Below, piece after piece: positions 34,403 to 43,969 of a stretch of DNA of 64,000 nucleotides. The number at the start of each line of letters is the position of its first letter. The stretch's first letter is position 1. The position numbers were made by a program, and so were the translations under genes. The stretch comes from Allopusillimonas ginsengisoli (GTDB taxonomy: Bacteria > Pseudomonadota > Gammaproteobacteria > Burkholderiales > Burkholderiaceae_B), in the NCBI RefSeq assembly GCF_004153455.1, contig NZ_SDQE01000001.1, forward strand, positions 248,001-312,000. Reading direction: 5' to 3'. The notes under the pieces were generated by a model, which saw nothing but the letters and a program-made list of their open reading frames with translations, made no database searches and was not told the origin of the DNA.

Positions 34403-35299
34403 CTAGGCCGTGCCGCCGTTCTCAGCCGGTGAGTCCGTTGCTTGCGTAGGTTGCGCTTCGCCTGCCAAGGCCGCGCCAGGCTGAGACGGCGTGTGAATTT
34501 CGCGCACCGGCAATGGCAACTTGAGCCCCGCCCGGGCAAGCGTTTGTACCCCGTTACGATACAGGTCGAAGCGCACATCCCAGTATTTTCCGGCAGATAC
34601 CCACACACGCATATTGACCATGGCGGTGCTTTCTTTGTACTGCGTGACCATCACCTGCGGCGCCGGCTCGGGCAGCACATCGGCGTGCTCATTGACCAGC
34701 GTGCCCAGCTCGCGCAATGCCAGCTCGAGATCGTCGTCGTAACGCACGGCCACTTCGACATCAAGCCGCCGGGTAGCGTTGCGGCTGTAGTTGATGATGG
34801 GATTGCCCCATATGGCACTGTTGGGCAAGGTGATATGCACCCCATCGAACTGTATAAGACGGGTCAGAAAAAGCCCGACTTCGGCAACCGTGCCATCGCC
34901 TTTTCCGACCACGGAAATATATTCACCGGCCCGCAAGGGGCGCAGCATCAGCAACATGATGCCTGCAGCAATGTTTTGGAGCGTACCCTGAAGCGCCAGG
35001 CCAATCGCCAGCCCGGCCGCGCCAAGCACGGTGATAATGCTGGCGGTCTGCACGCCCAGGCGCGCGAGCACGGCCACGATGACAAACACGCGTATGGCCC
35101 ATATCGTGACGGTATAGACCATGGGAACAATGGTGGGATCGACCCGCGGGGAACGCGCCGCCACCTTGCGCAAGGTGCGACCTACAAAAGATGACAGCCA
35201 CCACCCCACACCGAGTATGAGGATGGTGACGGCCAAATTGAAAGCAAGCAGCTCTATGGATGGCATGAGCGCGGAAACACTGGCGAAATAGTCTTGCAT
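34403..35299 (-). CDS. Small-conductance mechanosensitive channel (MscS family)
   Basis: A 298-residue protein with about three N-terminal transmembrane segments. The pore helix and beta domain are typical: AGLAIGLALQGTLQNIAAGIMLLMLRPLRAGEYISV near 95-130 and GVHITLPNSAIWGNPIINYSRN near 153-174. It opens under membrane tension after osmotic downshock. The C-terminal ~40 residues are low-complexity (PSQPGAALAGEAQPTQATD), longer than in E. coli MscS. Confidence 0.94.
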   Translation of the reverse strand: MQDYFASVSALMPSIELLAFNLAVTILILGVGWWLSSFVGRTLRKVAARSPRVDPTIVPMVYTVTIWAIRVFVIVAVLARLGVQTASIITVLGAAGLAIGLALQGTLQNIAAGIMLLMLRPLRAGEYISVVGKGDGTVAEVGLFLTRLIQFDGVHITLPNSAIWGNPIINYSRNATRRLDVEVAVRYDDDLELALRELGTLVNEHADVLPEPAPQVMVTQYKESTAMVNMRVWVSAGKYWDVRFDLYRNGVQTLARAGLKLPLPVREIHTPSQPGAALAGEAQPTQATDSPAENGGTA

Positions 35300-35531
35300 G
35301 ATTATCCGTCAAAAAAAACACTGACAGAGATTGTACGCAAGCCAGCAAGCCCATAGCGACACGTCAAACACAGCGACGCGCCAGGTTATCCCCCGCATCT
35401 GTGGACAAGTGGTCGGATAAAATGGGAACTACCGCAAATTACCGAATCACATCAATGGCTTGTCGTCCTGGGGCAATAATCGTCCAGGATAGGCGGGAGC
35501 ATGGCCCACGACCCCTGCTCCCGCCCTAAAA

Positions 35532-35678
35532 TCACGGTGAGCGGCCGCTGATCAGACGGACCAGCACCAGCACAATCGCGACAACAATCAATATATGGAT
35601 AAACCCGCCTATGGTGTACGAGCTCACCAGACCAAGCAGCCAAAGAACTATCAGTATGATGGCCAGGGTATAAAGCAT
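35532..35678 (-). CDS. lmo0937-type small membrane protein
   Basis: A 48-residue hydrophobic protein, too short for most ORF screens. The ATG at 35678 has a GAGGAG just before it. The sequence (MLYTLAIILIVLWLLGLV, then GGFIHILIVVAIVLVLVRLISG) is two close membrane helices and matches the small lmo0937/DUF5670 family, which is often found in stress-related clusters. It lies near a glycine-zipper lipoprotein and a PRC-barrel protein. Function unknown. Confidence 0.8.
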   Translation of the reverse strand: MLYTLAIILIVLWLLGLVSSYTIGGFIHILIVVAIVLVLVRLISGRSP

Positions 35679-35783
35679 AGGTACTCCTCTTCTGGAATTA
35701 TCGGCATCTTGCCGCTTTCTTGTTAAAACATTCGATCCAGGACGCGTGCAGGTGAAATACTAGCCTGTGTGTACTAGTGTGTA

Positions 35784-35999
35784 TTATTTACTCACTTCGT
35801 GGCCGATAACGCCACCCACCGCAGCGCCACCTACAGTACCGAGTGCGCTACCACCTGTCAGCACAGCACCGCCTACCGCGCCGGCGCCCGCACCTATGGC
35901 TGTGTTCTTGCCCTGGCGTGACATGCCGCTACAGGCCGCCAAGCTGGACATCAATACAACCATTACCGCTATCGTCGCGCATCGCTTAGTCGTTCTCAT
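35784..35999 (-). CDS. Glycine-zipper lipoprotein (OsmB-like)
   Basis: A 71-residue protein with a lipobox (MVVLMSSLAAC, Cys near 23) and a glycine-zipper tail (GAGAGAVGGAVLTGGSALGTVGGAAVGGVIGHEVSK). This pattern matches small osmotically inducible lipoproteins of the OsmB/YmgG type. An outer-membrane or periplasmic-face location is inferred. Confidence 0.78.
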   Translation of the reverse strand: MRTTKRCATIAVMVVLMSSLAACSGMSRQGKNTAIGAGAGAVGGAVLTGGSALGTVGGAAVGGVIGHEVSK

Positions 36000-36249
36000 G
36001 TGAAACCCCCTGCTTCAAGTGAATCCGGCAAGACGCGCCGGGTTAGACTGACCTCAGCAACTAGCGTGCCTGCCTGTCAGGTGTCTGTCAACGTCTTCTG
36101 TGGTTTGCTGCGCCGCGCCGCACAAACTGGCAGCCACCGCTTTGCCGCTCGCCGTGACGATTCCGTGCTGGCGCGCCATGCATATCGCCTGCGCGGCACA
36201 GTACTTGCTACTTTCCCGGTGACATCATGTCATTCATCAGGAGAGAGTA

Positions 36250-36795
36250 ATGAAAAAATTAATCGCGGTTGCCTCGTGCTCGTTACCCATGATATTTGCA
36301 CCAGTGTTATATGCACAGACGCAGCCGGATGCCGCGGCGGGGGACGCATCCGGCGCCACGAGCGCACCGGCGCCGAATGATCCTGCAGCAGCCGGCACGG
36401 CCCCAGCACCAGACACAGCGCCAGCGCCCGCTCCCGATACAGGGGCGCCCGCCGCGCCTGGCGCCGCCGCGCCCATGCCTGGCGGAGAGGCTGCACCCGC
36501 CGCGCCCGAAGAGCAAACCGAGGCCATTTCGGGCTGGAGCGTCAAAGACAACATCATGGGCAAGGCGGTGTTCAACGAAAATGACGAAAAAATCGGCGAT
36601 ATCAGTGATGTCGTACTGTCGTCAGAAGGACAGGCTGCGTATTTCATCGTTGGCGCGGGCGGATTTCTGGGCGTAGGCGCGCGGGATGTGGCGATTCCCT
36701 ACGACAAGATCACCCAGACCGAAGACAAGCTGGTTTTACCTGGCTACACCAAGGATCAGCTCAAAGCGCTGCCAAAGGTGGAAGTCGCGAAATAA
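36250..36795 (+). CDS. Exported PRC-barrel domain protein
   Basis: A 181-residue protein. A signal peptide ends near FAPVLYAQ, followed by a long Ala/Pro/Asp linker at about 23-90 and then a PRC-barrel-like domain at 95-170 (DNIMGKAVFNENDEKIGDISDVVLSSEGQAAYFIVGAGGFLGVGARDVAIPYDKI). PRC-barrel proteins in envelopes are associated with stress and with RNA or photosynthetic complexes in other systems; no specific role is clear here. GGAGAG precedes the ATG. Confidence 0.82.
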   Translation: MKKLIAVASCSLPMIFAPVLYAQTQPDAAAGDASGATSAPAPNDPAAAGTAPAPDTAPAPAPDTGAPAAPGAAAPMPGGEAAPAAPEEQTEAISGWSVKDNIMGKAVFNENDEKIGDISDVVLSSEGQAAYFIVGAGGFLGVGARDVAIPYDKITQTEDKLVLPGYTKDQLKALPKVEVAK

Positions 36796-36915
36796 GCAAG
36801 CCCGCCAGCACGCCCCCATCAGCATGGGGCAAGGGCCGGGCCGCGGGCGGTATGCCAACGGCCCGGCGCACGGTATCATAGGCTGCGACAGTGAACCGGT
36901 TGCAGGAGCATAAAA

Positions 36916-38115
36916 ATGAGCCTTGCCCAAAAACGTAATCAGGGCACCGCGGGGACGGTCCTGATCTACTCCACACGCCGCCGGGAATCGGATCACGAAA
37001 GCGCCGTTCATGCCGAACTGGCACGCCGCCTGGCGGGAATACTGGACATGGAATTTGGCGGTCATCACCAAACAGCCACGCAGCACGCGGGTCGGGTGTA
37101 CCTGCTGCCCACTGATACGATTATCGGTACGGATCACGCGCTCAGGCTGGGCCTGCGCGATGAAACAGATCTCTTCGGCGGCGCCGCCCCGCATGCATTT
37201 CTCCCCACCAAGGCCATCACACACCCCGTCTTCGATGCGGATGCAGCCGCTCCCTCAGGTTGGTCACACGAATTCGGAAGACAGACCAGGCACGCTGTAC
37301 TGCAGGGTTTCACGGCGTTCTCCATCCACGATGCACAGCGCGCAGCGATGCAAATGCTGCAATACGGACCTGTACGGATCAAACCCGTGCTCGCCACCGC
37401 CGGGCGCGGCCAAACCGTTATCGCAAACGCATCCGCCATGCTCGACGCCCTGGCGCGATTTGACACTGAACATCTTGCGGAATACGGGTTGGTGCTCGAA
37501 GAAAATCTGCAGGACGTGGAAACGTTCAGCGTGGGCAGAGTGCGCGTGGGCGAGCATCTGATCACTTATGTTGGCACGCAGTCGCTGACCCCGGACAACC
37601 AGGGAGAACTGGTCTATGGCGGATCTTGCCTGCTCGTCGTGCGCGGCGATTTCGACCGCTTGCTGGCACTGCCTCTGGATGAGAACAGTCGCGATGCCAT
37701 CGCCAAGGCACGCATGTATGACAGCGCGGCCACCGCCTGCTACCCAGGCCTGCTGGCTTCGCGCCGCAATTACGATATTGCACGCGGCCGCAATCACGCC
37801 GGATCCCAAAGCAGTGGCGTCCTGGAACAATCCTGGCGCACCGGCGGCGCCAGCGCGGCGGAGATCGCCGCTATCGAGTCCCTTCGCGAGAACCCCTTGC
37901 AAGAGGCCGTCTACGCATCCACGGTGGAACTGTTTGGCGATGAGGTTTCTCAGCCGCCAGATGCGCAACTGCTCTATCAAGGCACAGACAGCGAAATCGG
38001 TCCGATATGCAAATATGTGACAGTCCGCCCCTATCGCAGGCCAGGTATTCATGCACACGCTGCCCTCGGCCGACGCCCTGCCGATAATGGCGACAAGGCA
38101 CCCTCGATGGCATAA
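36916..38115 (+). CDS. DUF3182-family protein, ATP-grasp-like
   Basis: A 399-residue protein that I place in the DUF3182 family on the strength of blocks such as PVRIKPVLATAGRGQTVI, LVLEENLQDVETFSVGRVRVG and YDSAATACYPGLLASRRNYD. The order (an N-terminal domain, a Lys-Pro segment, then an acidic/EE pattern and a Gly-rich loop) resembles ATP-grasp ligases, and such proteins are sometimes labelled biotin carboxylase. No biotin-carboxyl-carrier or transcarboxylase gene is nearby. It lies three bases before an alpha/beta hydrolase and appears to be co-transcribed with it. Confidence 0.75.
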   Translation: MSLAQKRNQGTAGTVLIYSTRRRESDHESAVHAELARRLAGILDMEFGGHHQTATQHAGRVYLLPTDTIIGTDHALRLGLRDETDLFGGAAPHAFLPTKAITHPVFDADAAAPSGWSHEFGRQTRHAVLQGFTAFSIHDAQRAAMQMLQYGPVRIKPVLATAGRGQTVIANASAMLDALARFDTEHLAEYGLVLEENLQDVETFSVGRVRVGEHLITYVGTQSLTPDNQGELVYGGSCLLVVRGDFDRLLALPLDENSRDAIAKARMYDSAATACYPGLLASRRNYDIARGRNHAGSQSSGVLEQSWRTGGASAAEIAAIESLRENPLQEAVYASTVELFGDEVSQPPDAQLLYQGTDSEIGPICKYVTVRPYRRPGIHAHAALGRRPADNGDKAPSMA

Positions 38116-38118
38116 CTT

Positions 38119-38877
38119 ATGGGAACACGCAGCACACAGATTGAACTGGTGATTGAAGATGAGCGCTTGGCGGGCACGTTCCTGGCGCCGGAATCCAAGG
38201 TGCCCGGCGTACTCTTCGTTCACGGCTGGGGCGGCAGCCAGCAGCGCGACCTGGATCGCGCGCGCGGCATCGCGGGTCTGGGTTGCGTATGCCTGACCTT
38301 CGACTTGCGCGGCCACGAAAGAGGCTCCGATCGTCAAAAGACGGTCACGCGCGCTGAAAATCTGCACGACATCGTGTGCGCCTACGACAAACTGGCCCAA
38401 CACCCCGCGATCGATACCAGTGCCATCGCCGTAGTCGGCACCAGCTATGGGGCCTACCTTTCCACGATTCTGACCACCCTGCGCCCGGTTAAGTGGCTTT
38501 CATTGCGTGTGCCTTCGTTGTACCGCGACGATCAATGGGACACGCCTAAGCGCCAGCTCAACCGCGAGGACCTGGCCCTGTATCGCGGGGCGCCGGTTAC
38601 TCCGGAAGAAAATCGCGCCCTCGCAGCCTGCGCTGAGTTTACCGGGGATGTGTTGATTGTCGAATCACAGCATGACCATCTGGTTCCCCATGCCACCATC
38701 ATGAGCTACCGCGCGGCTTTCCGAAACTCGCATTCGCTGACGCACCGCGTGGTCGACGACGCAGACCATGCGCTTTCGGAGAAAACCGCGCAGCAGGCCT
38801 ATACTTCCATACTGGTACACTGGATTACGGAGATGGTCGTCGGGGCGCGTGTAGGCAGCCGGACGGGCGTTCCGTAG
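38119..38877 (+). CDS. Alpha/beta hydrolase paired with the DUF3182 gene
   Basis: A 252-residue single-domain hydrolase. The oxyanion block VLFVHGWGGSQQRDLDRARGIAGLG lies near 31-55, the nucleophile elbow AVVGTSYGAYLSTIL holds Ser near 111, the acid is likely in VESQHDHLVP near 183, and the base His is in DDADHALSE. Related proteins are dienelactone-hydrolase-like or S9-like. It overlaps neither neighbour but is three bases after the DUF3182 stop, so the pair are probably functional partners. Confidence 0.85.
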   Translation: MGTRSTQIELVIEDERLAGTFLAPESKVPGVLFVHGWGGSQQRDLDRARGIAGLGCVCLTFDLRGHERGSDRQKTVTRAENLHDIVCAYDKLAQHPAIDTSAIAVVGTSYGAYLSTILTTLRPVKWLSLRVPSLYRDDQWDTPKRQLNREDLALYRGAPVTPEENRALAACAEFTGDVLIVESQHDHLVPHATIMSYRAAFRNSHSLTHRVVDDADHALSEKTAQQAYTSILVHWITEMVVGARVGSRTGVP

Positions 38878-38934
38878 CAGGCACAGACTATCCGCGCACG
38901 CCGGCAGGCAGCGCCGCAAGCCAACAACTCAAAC

Positions 38935-39921
38935 ATGACGTCCTTCTCGATACTTGACCTTTGCCCCATCACCGAAAACGGCACCGCTGCCGACTCATTT
39001 CGCAATACACTGGATCTGGCGCAACATGCCGAGAAATGGGACTACAACCGATACTGGATGGCCGAACATCACGGCATGCCCGGTATAGCGAGTGCAGCGA
39101 CGTCGATACTGATTTCCCACGTCGCGGCGGGCACGCGCCACATCCGTGTGGGTGCCGGCGGAATCATGCTGCCAAATCATTCACCCCTGGTCATTGCCGA
39201 ACAGTTCGGCACGCTAGAGTCCCTGTATCCTGGGCGGATAGACCTTGGCCTGGGCCGTGCCCCCGGCTCGGATCAGGCGACCGCCCGCGCGCTGCGCCGC
39301 AGCCTGTCATCAGACCCCAATGAGTTTCCGCAGGACGTGCTGGAGCTGATGGATTTCATGTCTGAAACACCTCGCCAGCAAGTGACTGCGGTTCCAGGAA
39401 AAGGGCTGCACGTGCCGATCTGGATACTCGGTTCCAGCCTGTTCGGCGCGCAGTTGGCTGCCGCGTATGGCCTGCCTTACGCGTTTGCGTCACACTTTGC
39501 TCCGCAGCAGATGATGCAGGCCATCGAGGTGTACCGTAACACCTTCCAGCCCTCGGTTCGCATGAAAAAACCCTATGTGATGCTGGGCTTCAATGTATTT
39601 GCGGCGGATAGCGATGAGCAGGCGCATTATCTTGCGACCTCGTGGCAACAATCATTTGTGAATCTTCGTAGCGGCCGCCCCGGCAAGCTACCGCCACCAC
39701 GCCAAGGCTATCTGGAACAACTGGGCCCCGCTGCGCAAGACCTGCTTGATCATGTACTGGCCTGTTCCGCCATCGGCTCGCCACCCGTCGTACAAGAGCA
39801 AGTGCGCGCGTTTATCGCCCGCACCGGCGCCGATGAACTCATGATCACCTGCAATATGTACGATCATGCGGCCCGACTGCGGTCCTTCGAAATCATGGCG
39901 CAACTGAAAGACGCGCTGTAG
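38935..39921 (+). CDS. LLM-class flavin-dependent oxidoreductase (luciferase-like, MsnO8 type)
   Basis: A 328-residue flavin monooxygenase of the bacterial luciferase-like fold. Typical blocks: [64 protein letters not shown] at the start and [47 protein letters not shown]. It uses FMNH2 supplied by a separate reductase; no reductase is adjacent. The substrate is unknown. Confidence 0.92.
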   Translation: MTSFSILDLCPITENGTAADSFRNTLDLAQHAEKWDYNRYWMAEHHGMPGIASAATSILISHVAAGTRHIRVGAGGIMLPNHSPLVIAEQFGTLESLYPGRIDLGLGRAPGSDQATARALRRSLSSDPNEFPQDVLELMDFMSETPRQQVTAVPGKGLHVPIWILGSSLFGAQLAAAYGLPYAFASHFAPQQMMQAIEVYRNTFQPSVRMKKPYVMLGFNVFAADSDEQAHYLATSWQQSFVNLRSGRPGKLPPPRQGYLEQLGPAAQDLLDHVLACSAIGSPPVVQEQVRAFIARTGADELMITCNMYDHAARLRSFEIMAQLKDAL

Positions 39922-39984
39922 GAACGCCACCGCTATCCAACGCTACCCAATTCCAAGCCTTCACTATTCTGGACGCTCTGCAAT

Positions 39985-40728
39985 ATGGACTCCATCGCCA
40001 CCCGCCTGCAACTGATTCGACAACGCATAGACACCGCCGCGCAACGCAGTGGCCGAACGGCCGGCTCGGTTTCACTGCTGCCCGTCAGCAAAACCTTTGG
40101 CGAAGATGCCATCCGCGAAGCTGTGGCAGCCGGCGTGCATCGTCTGGGCGAGAACAAGGCGCAGGAGATTCGCAGCAAATATGAACCGCTGGCGGACTGC
40201 AACATCGACTGGGTCATGATTGGTCATCTGCAAACGAACAAAGCCAAGGATATCGCCCGCCTGGCATCGGAGATTCAATCGCTCGACCGCATTGACCTGG
40301 CGATTGCGCTGGATCGCCGGCTGCAACAGGAAGGCCGCGCCATCGATGCCCTGGTCCAGATCAAGACCTCGACCGAGCCTACCAAATATGGCATGGCGCC
40401 TGAAGATCTGCCTCAATTTCTGCGCCAGGTTGCCCGCGACATGCCTACGCTGCGCATCAAAGGCCTGATGACGCTGGCCATCAATTTGCCCGATCAGACC
40501 GCCGTGCGCGCCTGCTTTCGCACACTGCGTGAACTGCGTGATCGCATGCGCGAAGAGGCGATCGAGGGCATTGAAATGGAGCGTTTGTCCATGGGGATGA
40601 GCGGCGACTACGAAATCGCCATCGAAGAGGGTTCCACCGAGGTGCGCATCGGTACCGCTATTTTCGGCGGACGCATTTATAACGACGATTACTACTGGCC
40701 CGAAGGCCAGGCGCCGGCAAAGGGTTGA
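39985..40728 (+). CDS. PLP homeostasis protein (YggS/PROSC family)
   Basis: A 247-residue PLP-binding protein that buffers pyridoxal phosphate. The PLP Lys sits in SLLPVSKTFGEDAIREA near 33, and family blocks GENKAQEIRSKYEPL, WVMIGHLQTNKAKDIARL and GLMTLAIN are all present, as is the C-terminal SMGMSGDYEIAIEEGSTEVRIGTAIFG. It follows the LLM oxidoreductase by 63 bases. Confidence 0.95.
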   Translation: MDSIATRLQLIRQRIDTAAQRSGRTAGSVSLLPVSKTFGEDAIREAVAAGVHRLGENKAQEIRSKYEPLADCNIDWVMIGHLQTNKAKDIARLASEIQSLDRIDLAIALDRRLQQEGRAIDALVQIKTSTEPTKYGMAPEDLPQFLRQVARDMPTLRIKGLMTLAINLPDQTAVRACFRTLRELRDRMREEAIEGIEMERLSMGMSGDYEIAIEEGSTEVRIGTAIFGGRIYNDDYYWPEGQAPAKG

Positions 40729-40780
40729 GTTGGGCCCGCCGGTTTAGCCATAAGGCGTGACAGCCCGGCAACGCACCACG

Positions 40781-42826
40781 CTAACTCATGTTTTTGATGA
40801 ATGCCGCCATTTCTTTACGCTGCTTATCCAGCGCCGCCCTCGCCTGGGCTATCTTGACGTCCAGCTCGGCGATGTTGTCCTCTTCTTTGCCCAGGGCAGA
40901 CAGGTAGCGTTGCGCCAGCTCGCTCTGCTCGGGAACAGAAGTCAGATTGTCACGAATGCGGGCCTGGTTCTGCGAGGCGCGCTCACGCTCATTGGCCAGT
41001 GTGTCGAGCGCCCCTTGCGACTGGGCCAGGCCCGCGCGCAGCTGGGCGAGCTGCTCAAGCTGTGATGCTGTGTTGGCATCGGCTGCGACGCCAGACCAGT
41101 ACAACAGGTCTTCCTGGTCGGCGTCGACCAAGGCAAATGTTTCGTTGCGAGTTTGCTCCTCCGCCGCCTTGATGTCAGCCTGCTCGCCTTCGGCAAGCGC
41201 GGCGCGCAAACGATAGCTGGAAACGGTGCTGCTATCGAGGGCATCCGAGGTAAAGCGCCAGCCTTCCCTGCGGGGATGTTCGATGATAACGGTACGCGGC
41301 GCATCGGCAGCTCCCGTGATGGAATAGGTGGTATCCAGGCGGGCAATCTGTGTCAGCTTGAGTACGCCATCCGCAACCGCGACCTGGCTGATGATTTCTT
41401 TCGGGGTTTGCTCGCTGCGTATGGTTACCTTGTTGTCGCTGGCGAAGCTGGCCATTCGGCTTTCGCCTTTGGGAACCACGAGCAATTGCGCATCGCCAAC
41501 ATAGCCTTCTTGATTGTCGTACACCGTCAAAATGCCGGGTGGCAGGCTGGCCTGGGTGTCGTTCTTGAGATAAAGGGCGGCCACGGGATGGGTGCCACTG
41601 CCTGGCCGGAACACGGACACTCGCTCCGCTTCAACCTGCGTGTCGATAAAAGGCGCGGAAAAGATTTGTCCGGCGGCCAGATTCACGGGTTTTGGAAACG
41701 CGTAGGTTGCGCTGGTTTGGCCTTCGGTGGCCAGCGCTTCGTTTGCCGGAGGCGAAACTTCCGAGTAGGCCTGGTCGGCCATAAAGCCTGCACTGCCCGC
41801 CGCGGCAAGGGGCGCGGGCCTGTGCGCCGGCATCGCGCGCATACGCTCTAGTTTCTGCCGGGATTGCGCAACGGCGGATTCTCCATCAGGACGCGGTGGC
41901 GCTGCGGTTTGCGCCATGACAGGTACTTCGGGGCGTGTGTGCCAATATCGCTTGAGCAACTGTTGAGACAAGGTGACAGGTGCGCCAGACGACAAAGTGA
42001 CGTCGACATCCTGCCAGTCTTCGCCTGTGGCATTTTCGACAATCGCCCAGGCCTGCAAGCGCGCCTGCCCTTTGTCGCCTGTAACGAGCCGATAAGCCGT
42101 CTTCCAGACCGGCGCAGGCACCACATAGGACAGCCCCACGGCACGCTCTCCTTCACCTGCCAGCGTCACGGTAACGTTGCGCATCTGGTCTGTGCGACCA
42201 CGACCACTGACAGCCGCTGCATCGCGTATCTTGGCGCTGAGCGTATCGTCCAGAATGTCGAGCACCGCATCGCTACCCAGTGCGAGCGTCTTGATCTGCC
42301 CGCCATCGGCCAATACCGACAGCACATGAGCGGGAGGCGCCGGCTCGCCGCGTTCATGCTGTTCGGCCGATTCGGAGGCGACCCCCAGGATGATGCCTTC
42401 AATGCTGCGCCCGCCCGAGGTTGCGCGCGCCGGCACACCCTGAAGCGCCTGCGCCAGCGCCGGCAACGACGACATTTGCTCCGGCGAGAACGGCAGGCGG
42501 CGGAAGGTTTCCTCGACCGGAGACAGGCCTTCAAGGTTAATCCCGCCCACTGCGCCAGCCGGATCACGCACGACCAGACTCTTGAGGATATCGTCGACCT
42601 GCTCCAGCGGAACAGGTATCTGCAAGGATTCGCCCCCGCTTACCTGTGCACTGCGCGAGATCTCCGCCAACCCGCCCGAGGAAAGCGTAATGGCCTGTAT
42701 CCTGCCGCTGGTGGCCCCCAGGGCCGAGCCAGGCACGCCAGCCAATGCCGCCATGATTGCCAGAGGCAAAGCCGACAAGCGCAGATGCCGCAAGATGGGG
42801 GTGAACGGTGTTGTAGGTTGAGTCAT
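40781..42826 (-). CDS. DUF4139-domain exported protein
   Basis: A 681-residue protein with a signal peptide ending near PGSALGATS. The middle part (about 215-500) has the DUF4139 pattern, including VGLSYVVPAPVWKTAYRLV and WAIVENATGEDWQDVDVTLSSGAPVTLSQ. The C-terminal ~100 residues are a coiled coil (ASQLEQLAQLRAGLAQSQGALDTLANERERAS and LAQRYLSALGKEEDNIAELDVKIAQARAALDKQRKEM). A MuiA-type envelope role is possible from the family. The start at 42826 has GAGGA upstream; the frame extends 14 codons further. Confidence 0.85.
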   Translation of the reverse strand: MTQPTTPFTPILRHLRLSALPLAIMAALAGVPGSALGATSGRIQAITLSSGGLAEISRSAQVSGGESLQIPVPLEQVDDILKSLVVRDPAGAVGGINLEGLSPVEETFRRLPFSPEQMSSLPALAQALQGVPARATSGGRSIEGIILGVASESAEQHERGEPAPPAHVLSVLADGGQIKTLALGSDAVLDILDDTLSAKIRDAAAVSGRGRTDQMRNVTVTLAGEGERAVGLSYVVPAPVWKTAYRLVTGDKGQARLQAWAIVENATGEDWQDVDVTLSSGAPVTLSQQLLKRYWHTRPEVPVMAQTAAPPRPDGESAVAQSRQKLERMRAMPAHRPAPLAAAGSAGFMADQAYSEVSPPANEALATEGQTSATYAFPKPVNLAAGQIFSAPFIDTQVEAERVSVFRPGSGTHPVAALYLKNDTQASLPPGILTVYDNQEGYVGDAQLLVVPKGESRMASFASDNKVTIRSEQTPKEIISQVAVADGVLKLTQIARLDTTYSITGAADAPRTVIIEHPRREGWRFTSDALDSSTVSSYRLRAALAEGEQADIKAAEEQTRNETFALVDADQEDLLYWSGVAADANTASQLEQLAQLRAGLAQSQGALDTLANERERASQNQARIRDNLTSVPEQSELAQRYLSALGKEEDNIAELDVKIAQARAALDKQRKEMAAFIKNMS

Positions 42827-42967
42827 GGGTGTTCCTCTGTAATCGGGGCCTTGCATCAGCAGAATCATTGTCTCATGGCGGCCCCGGCATGCTTGTCTGC
42901 GACCTGGGTATCGGTTCGTGTCAATTCTATGCCGAACCGGGCTGCCTCAATACCTTGCCTGAGTGAC

Positions 42968-43876
42968 TCAGTCTTTATCGATATGTACGTGCGCTACGAG
43001 AAAGTCCAGGAACGCACGAACCCGCAGTGGCAGATAACCTCCGTGCCCGACGAACACTGCATGGACTTCTTCGGTATCACCGGGGTTCAGATGCGGCAGT
43101 ATTTCCACCAAGCGACCAGCTGCAATATCGTCGCGAGTGTGAAAGGCGGTCAGCCGGGCGATGCCCAGGCCAGAAAGCGTTAGGCCACGCAAGGCCTCGC
43201 CATCGCTGACCTGCGCATTGCCGGTCACAGGAATAATGGTGGTGCCTTGTTCGCTGCGCATCGGCCAGCCTCGCTGGGCGCGCACGTAATTGGTGCTCAA
43301 CAGATTATGGCGCTGCAAGTCTTCAAGCGTCTCCGGAGTGCCATGGCGTGCCAGATATTCTGGCGAAGCAAGCAACTTTTTACGGGTCTCGCCAAGTTTT
43401 CGCGCCATCAGACTGGAACTCTTGAGCGGGCCGGCCCGTACCGCGACATCGGTTCGTTGCTCGAGAATATCGACCACTTCGTCAGTGAGCACGATATCCA
43501 GTTCCACATCGGGATACTGAGCGAGAAATGCAGGTACCAGGGGCAACAGGAAATGATGCCCAAACGGCACGTTGGCGTTCACGCGCAGGCGGCCACGCGG
43601 CACGCTTTTGCTGGCGCAGCGTTCCGCTTCGTCCAGGTCTGCCAGAATGCGGGTGCCCCGCTCGTAAAACACACAGCCTTCGGGAGTGAGTTGCAACTGC
43701 CGTGTGGACCGGTTGACCAGCCGAATGCCCAACCGTTGCTCCAGCCTGGCGACCAGCTTGCTGACGGCCGACGGCGTCATACCACAGGCGCGCGCCGCTG
43801 CCGAAAACCCGCCCAGCTCAATGACCCGAACAAAGACTTCGATTTCTCGCGAACGATTGATTTCCTGTCTTGCCAT
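42968..43876 (-). CDS. LysR-family transcriptional regulator
   Basis: A 302-residue regulator with an N-terminal winged helix at about 1-65 (EIEVFVRVIELGGFSAAARACGMTPSAVSKLVARLEQRLGIRLVNRSTRQLQLTPEG) and a periplasmic-binding-like effector domain. It is divergent from a GDSL hydrolase and MFS transporter; AATTCATA-type repeats in the gap are likely its operator. It belongs to the CrgA/TUB-like group, judged from VPFGHHFLLPLVPAFLAQYPDVELDIVLTDEVVD. Confidence 0.94.
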   Translation of the reverse strand: MARQEINRSREIEVFVRVIELGGFSAAARACGMTPSAVSKLVARLEQRLGIRLVNRSTRQLQLTPEGCVFYERGTRILADLDEAERCASKSVPRGRLRVNANVPFGHHFLLPLVPAFLAQYPDVELDIVLTDEVVDILEQRTDVAVRAGPLKSSSLMARKLGETRKKLLASPEYLARHGTPETLEDLQRHNLLSTNYVRAQRGWPMRSEQGTTIIPVTGNAQVSDGEALRGLTLSGLGIARLTAFHTRDDIAAGRLVEILPHLNPGDTEEVHAVFVGHGGYLPLRVRAFLDFLVAHVHIDKD

Positions 43877-43933
43877 TGTGACTTCAATTCATAAGTGTTT
43901 GAACACAGGATAGTCTAGTACATGATCCGCTTT

Positions 43934-43969
43934 GAATTCATAATTTATTTGTAAATCAACTATGAATTC
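43934..43969. promoter_or_regulatory. Inverted repeat in the LysR-GDSL promoter gap
   Basis: GAATTCATA (43934-43942) and TATGAATTC (43961-43969) are exact 9-base inverted arms separated by 18 bases. The right arm covers the ATG of the GDSL hydrolase frame. A third copy, AATTCATAA, lies near 43890, close to the LysR start. The arrangement fits a LysR binding region that can block or activate the hydrolase-transporter unit; the identity of the binder is inferred. Confidence 0.6.

Noticed and set aside
37264-38403. 379-codon minus-strand open frame across DUF3182 and the hydrolase
   Set aside because: It spans the boundary of two plus-strand genes with recognisable domains and shows no motif of its own.
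41864-43183. 439-codon plus-strand frame opposite the DUF4139 gene and LysR
   Set aside because: It crosses two real minus-strand genes, has low-complexity arginine-rich composition, and has no start signal.
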